Shown in pieces: positions 61,441-64,000 of a stretch of DNA of 64,000 bases. The notes beneath the pieces are model-generated. The model made no database searches, was not told the DNA's origin, and saw only the letters and a list, made by a program, of their open reading frames with translations. A program made the position numbers and the translations under genes. Each line of letters opens with the position of its first letter. Within the stretch, counting starts at the first letter, position 1. Source of the DNA: Faucicola tetraodonis (GTDB taxonomy: Bacteria; Pseudomonadota; Gammaproteobacteria; Pseudomonadales; Moraxellaceae); assembly GCA_032017425.1 (NCBI GenBank), contig DALZPW010000012.1, one strand, 5' to 3'.

Positions 61441-63240
61441 ATGAAAATTGGTATTGGGGCAAAGCTAACGACGGGGATGACACTCACCCCACAAATGCAG
61501 CAGGCAATTCGCTTGCTGCAACTATCGAGTCTTGAGCTTGAACAAGAAGTGCAGCTTAAACTCGATAGCAACCCCCTGCTTGAGCGTGAAGAAGAGTGGG
61601 AGACGTCTTATGACGACGCCGATAACCTACCCGATGGCGAAAACTATCCAGAACACGATACAAATGACGACTATGACTATGACTATGACGAAGATGACTA
61701 TAAAGTAGAAGGTGTCGAGTTGTCTGAAGCTGATTTTGATGATTATACCCGTCATGAAACTGAGGTGTTGGAAGATTATCTAGCATCGGATGATTTTTAT
61801 GCTGCTTCTGCTAGCCAAGATTATCCCGAGCACAGTGAACCCTCGGCAGTGCATGAGTATGCCAGTCATAGCCCAAGTGATAGTTACAGCGACAGTTATG
61901 ATGACAAGCATAGGGACAGTGATGCAGACAGCGATTATCGCTATGATGAGGAATATGGCTTAGATGGCATTGATAGTAGCGAGCATCTTAGCAGCCAGCA
62001 AGTCGACATGCCGGTGGATGCACAGTGGGATGATATTTATAGCTATGAATCTTCGGCAGCCACGGGCATTGATAGTGAAGACAGTCAGGATGATTATAAG
62101 CTTGCTACGCAAGGAAATATTCAAGATTATGTCCGTTGGCAACTGAATTTAAGACGGCTCTCCACCATTGATATGCTGATGGCGGAGTATCTGATTGATA
62201 GCATGGATGAGCGCGGTTTTATCACGCTATCGAATGATGAGCTATTTCAAAGTTTTGATACCATGTTGTCATTTTATCAAGTTGAAAACGTGGACTTGGC
62301 GCTTGAAGACATTGAACTTGTGGTTAAGCAAATACAAAACTGCGAGCCACTGGGCGTTGGCGCGAGAAATTTGGCAGAATGCTTGCTGATTCAGCTCAAT
62401 AAATTACCGAGCGATACCCCCTCTTGGCAAGCAGCCAAGCAAATTTTGATGCATTCAGAATTTTTTGCCAACAATAACATCAATGCACTGCTTAAATCAT
62501 CCAATCTTGACGTCTCTGAGATTCAGCCTGCGCTTGCCTTATTGCGCACATTAAACCCCAATCCTGCACTGTCTTATGAAAAATCACAGCGCCAGCTAGA
62601 TAATGGCATTGAAAGCTACGACATTCCTGATGTCATTGTGGTGCAGCGTGGACAGCATTGGGAAGTCAGCTTAAACCCAGAAACCTTGCCAAAACTGCGT
62701 ATTAACCAAGTGTATGCCAAACTTGTCAGCCGCAATGACAACAGCGAGCAAGGCGTTTATCTAAAAGAGCAGCTGTATGATGCGCGGCTGTTTATCCGTA
62801 GTATCGAAGAGCGTAATCAAAATCTACTAAAAGTTGCAACCTGTATCGTCAAACGTCAGCAGGCTTTTTTTGAGCAAGGCGTCATGGCAATGCAGCCGAT
62901 GGTACTCAAAGATGTGGCAGATGAAGTCGGCTTACATGAGTCAACCGTTTCTCGTATCACTACCAGCAAAACCATTCTTACCCCCAAAGGGTTATTTAGC
63001 CTAAAATATTTCTTTTCAAGTCAAGTCAGTAGTGATGAGGGTGAAGGTGTCTCTTCAACCGCTATCAGCGCGATGATCAAGCAAATGATTGAGGCAGAAG
63101 ACCCCAAAAAACCGCTATCTGATAGTAGTATTATGAAGCATTTGCAAGATAAAGGCATTGATATTGCCCGTCGTACCGTGACCAAATACCGAGAAGGTAT
63201 GAACATCGGTTCTTCTACGCAGCGTAAAGTGCGGTTTTGA
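61441..63240 (+). CDS. rpoN: RNA polymerase sigma-54 factor with expanded acidic region II
   Basis: Alternative sigma factor needing AAA+ activators. The 599-residue protein has region I (residues 1-50, Q-rich: TPQMQQAIRLLQLSSLELEQEV), a region II of about 175 very acidic Asp/Ser/Tyr-rich residues (50-225), the core-binding region (about 225-360) and the DNA-binding part with the RpoN box ARRTVTKYRE near 576-585. E. coli sigma-54 is 477 residues with a short region II, so most of the extra length is in II. The operon neighbours lptB and hpf, usual near rpoN, are not seen here; the upstream gene is divergent. Confidence 0.96.
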   Translation: MKIGIGAKLTTGMTLTPQMQQAIRLLQLSSLELEQEVQLKLDSNPLLEREEEWETSYDDADNLPDGENYPEHDTNDDYDYDYDEDDYKVEGVELSEADFDDYTRHETEVLEDYLASDDFYAASASQDYPEHSEPSAVHEYASHSPSDSYSDSYDDKHRDSDADSDYRYDEEYGLDGIDSSEHLSSQQVDMPVDAQWDDIYSYESSAATGIDSEDSQDDYKLATQGNIQDYVRWQLNLRRLSTIDMLMAEYLIDSMDERGFITLSNDELFQSFDTMLSFYQVENVDLALEDIELVVKQIQNCEPLGVGARNLAECLLIQLNKLPSDTPSWQAAKQILMHSEFFANNNINALLKSSNLDVSEIQPALALLRTLNPNPALSYEKSQRQLDNGIESYDIPDVIVVQRGQHWEVSLNPETLPKLRINQVYAKLVSRNDNSEQGVYLKEQLYDARLFIRSIEERNQNLLKVATCIVKRQQAFFEQGVMAMQPMVLKDVADEVGLHESTVSRITTSKTILTPKGLFSLKYFFSSQVSSDEGEGVSSTAISAMIKQMIEAEDPKKPLSDSSIMKHLQDKGIDIARRTVTKYREGMNIGSSTQRKVRF

Positions 63241-63593
63241 CCGCAATGTTGTGATTAGATAGTCAGTCAAAATCTTTTCTAGCTGAACTTTTAAATGTAA
63301 GTAAATTTTCAAATGTAACTAAATTTTCAAATATAACTCAACTTTCAAATTTAACTCAACTCTCGAACTGTTAACAAATCTCTTGGTATTTTGCTAAACA
63401 GCAATGGTTGATGGCATGCCTACCTTTTTGCATAATGGATTCATAAGGGATAAACCTTTGACGCAGTAACGTGGCTTAGCAATAATTGCTCAATAGCAAC
63501 TATTTTTACTCGCAGTTATTTGAAGTGATATAAATCAAAATGATATAAACCAAGTTGCAAAGCTCTTTTAGCAACTTATCTTGGTACACGGGT
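63241..63593. other. Intergenic region with 18-bp tandem repeat
   Basis: This 353-bp gap between rpoN and the antiporter gene contains the repeats at 63282-63371, then AT-rich sequence presumably holding the promoter. No gene is visible. Confidence 0.6.
63282..63371. repeat. 18-bp tandem repeat, about 4.5 diverged units
   Basis: Units start at 63282, 63300, 63318, 63336 and 63354. The clearest are ACTAAATTTTCAAATATA and ACTCAACTTTCAAATTTA, with the common core of a run of T before CAAAT. The last unit is the most diverged. Confidence 0.8.
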
Positions 63594-64000
63594 ATGCTTG
63601 AACACTATAATTTGATTTTACTTTTTTTAGGGTTGGCGTTTTTAATCGGGGCATTCTTTCCTGTACTACCGCGCAAGCTTTCGATATCCTTGCCTATGAT
63701 ACAAATTACCTTTGGCGCACTGCTAGGGTATTTTTTTATGGGGTTGCCTAGAATTAATCCGCTTAATTATGGCGTTCCTATCGAAAAAGTTACAGAAGTG
63801 GTGGTGCTGATTTCATTGGTCGGTTGTGGTATCAAACTTGATAGTCCGCTCAATTGGAAAACATGGCAACCGACCTTAAGGCTGTTGGTGATTGTGATGC
63901 CAGTGGGTATCGCCGCGATGGCATTGATGGGGCATTATATTTTTGGACTCAGTATGGCAGCGGCTATTTTGCTCGGTGCGGTGCTGGCGCCAACCGACCC
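63594..64000 (+). CDS. Cation/proton antiporter (CPA-type), 5' part only
   Basis: The first 135 residues of a polytopic membrane protein, cut by the window end. Helices begin LILLFLGLAFLIGAFFPVLPRKLSI; later segments are VVLISLVGCGIKLDSPLNWKTW and AAAILLGAVLAPTDP, the last matching the TDP site of NhaP-type antiporters (CPA1 family). The ion specificity cannot be told. It starts with ATG 63594 with a weak ribosome site; the 18-bp repeat lies upstream. Confidence 0.85.
   Translation, partial: MLEHYNLILLFLGLAFLIGAFFPVLPRKLSISLPMIQITFGALLGYFFMGLPRINPLNYGVPIEKVTEVVVLISLVGCGIKLDSPLNWKTWQPTLRLLVIVMPVGIAAMALMGHYIFGLSMAAAILLGAVLAPTD

Overview
The window looks like a chromosomal segment of a gammaproteobacterium of the family Moraxellaceae, most likely the Moraxella/Psychrobacter side (a Moraxella osloensis-like organism is my best guess). 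This is inferred from the moderately low GC, the gene neighbourhoods (ribF-ileS-lspA-fkpB; pilT/pilU; lptM-lysA-dapF-xerC; rpoN) and the protein sequences by eye; no database search was possible. Almost all of it is core genome. I see no rRNA, tRNA, CRISPR array, phage or insertion sequence.

Layout. 1-9.5 kb: miaB, a methyltransferase, the murein hydrolase slt, a degenerate RNase T2-like secreted protein, mdh, a DUF2789 protein, htpX and a second lytic transglycosylase. 9.5-10.3 kb: an AT-rich gap with two perfect DnaA boxes. 10.3-14.2 kb: hflX and an ornithine-lipid pair (olsB, olsA). 14.6-17.9 kb: an unusual cluster of a roadblock/LC7 protein, a stand-alone Aer-type PAS protein, a cytoplasmic PhnD-like protein, an unknown protein and a second, diverged roadblock-like protein. 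18-23.7 kb: fkpB, lspA, ileS, ribF, where the isoleucyl-tRNA synthetase carries a complete GNAT acetyltransferase domain inside its editing domain; this is the most striking observation in the window.

23.8-32.5 kb: two GNAT enzymes, the pilus retraction ATPases pilT and pilU, yggS, an NlpC/P60 hydrolase, a membrane diguanylate cyclase and truD. 32.5-41.7 kb: proA, a polar amino acid ABC transporter with three successive lipoprotein binding proteins, an unknown lipoprotein, tsaD and crcB. 42-46 kb: pstSCAB behind a Pho box. 46-50.4 kb: a Fur-box-preceded iron uptake operon (EfeO/EfeM-type lipoprotein, EfeB peroxidase, FTR1 permease). 50.5-55.5 kb: rsfS, nadD, pta and ackA. 55.8-59.6 kb: lptM, lysA, dapF, xerC. 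59.6-64 kb: a lone cyclic-nucleotide-binding protein, a nitrilase-family hydrolase, an rpoN with an unusually long acidic region II, an 18-bp tandem repeat and the start of a cation/proton antiporter cut by the window end.

How the parts fit: the lptM-lysA-dapF stretch makes meso-diaminopimelate and lysine, which feeds the peptidoglycan remodelled by the two transglycosylases and the NlpC/P60 enzyme. pta-ackA interconverts acetyl-CoA and acetate. Phosphate (pst), iron (efe) and amino acid (ABC) import systems each carry visible regulatory sites or internal terminators. PilT and PilU with the PAS/roadblock cluster suggest surface motility and its possible sensory control, but the link between them is only inferred.
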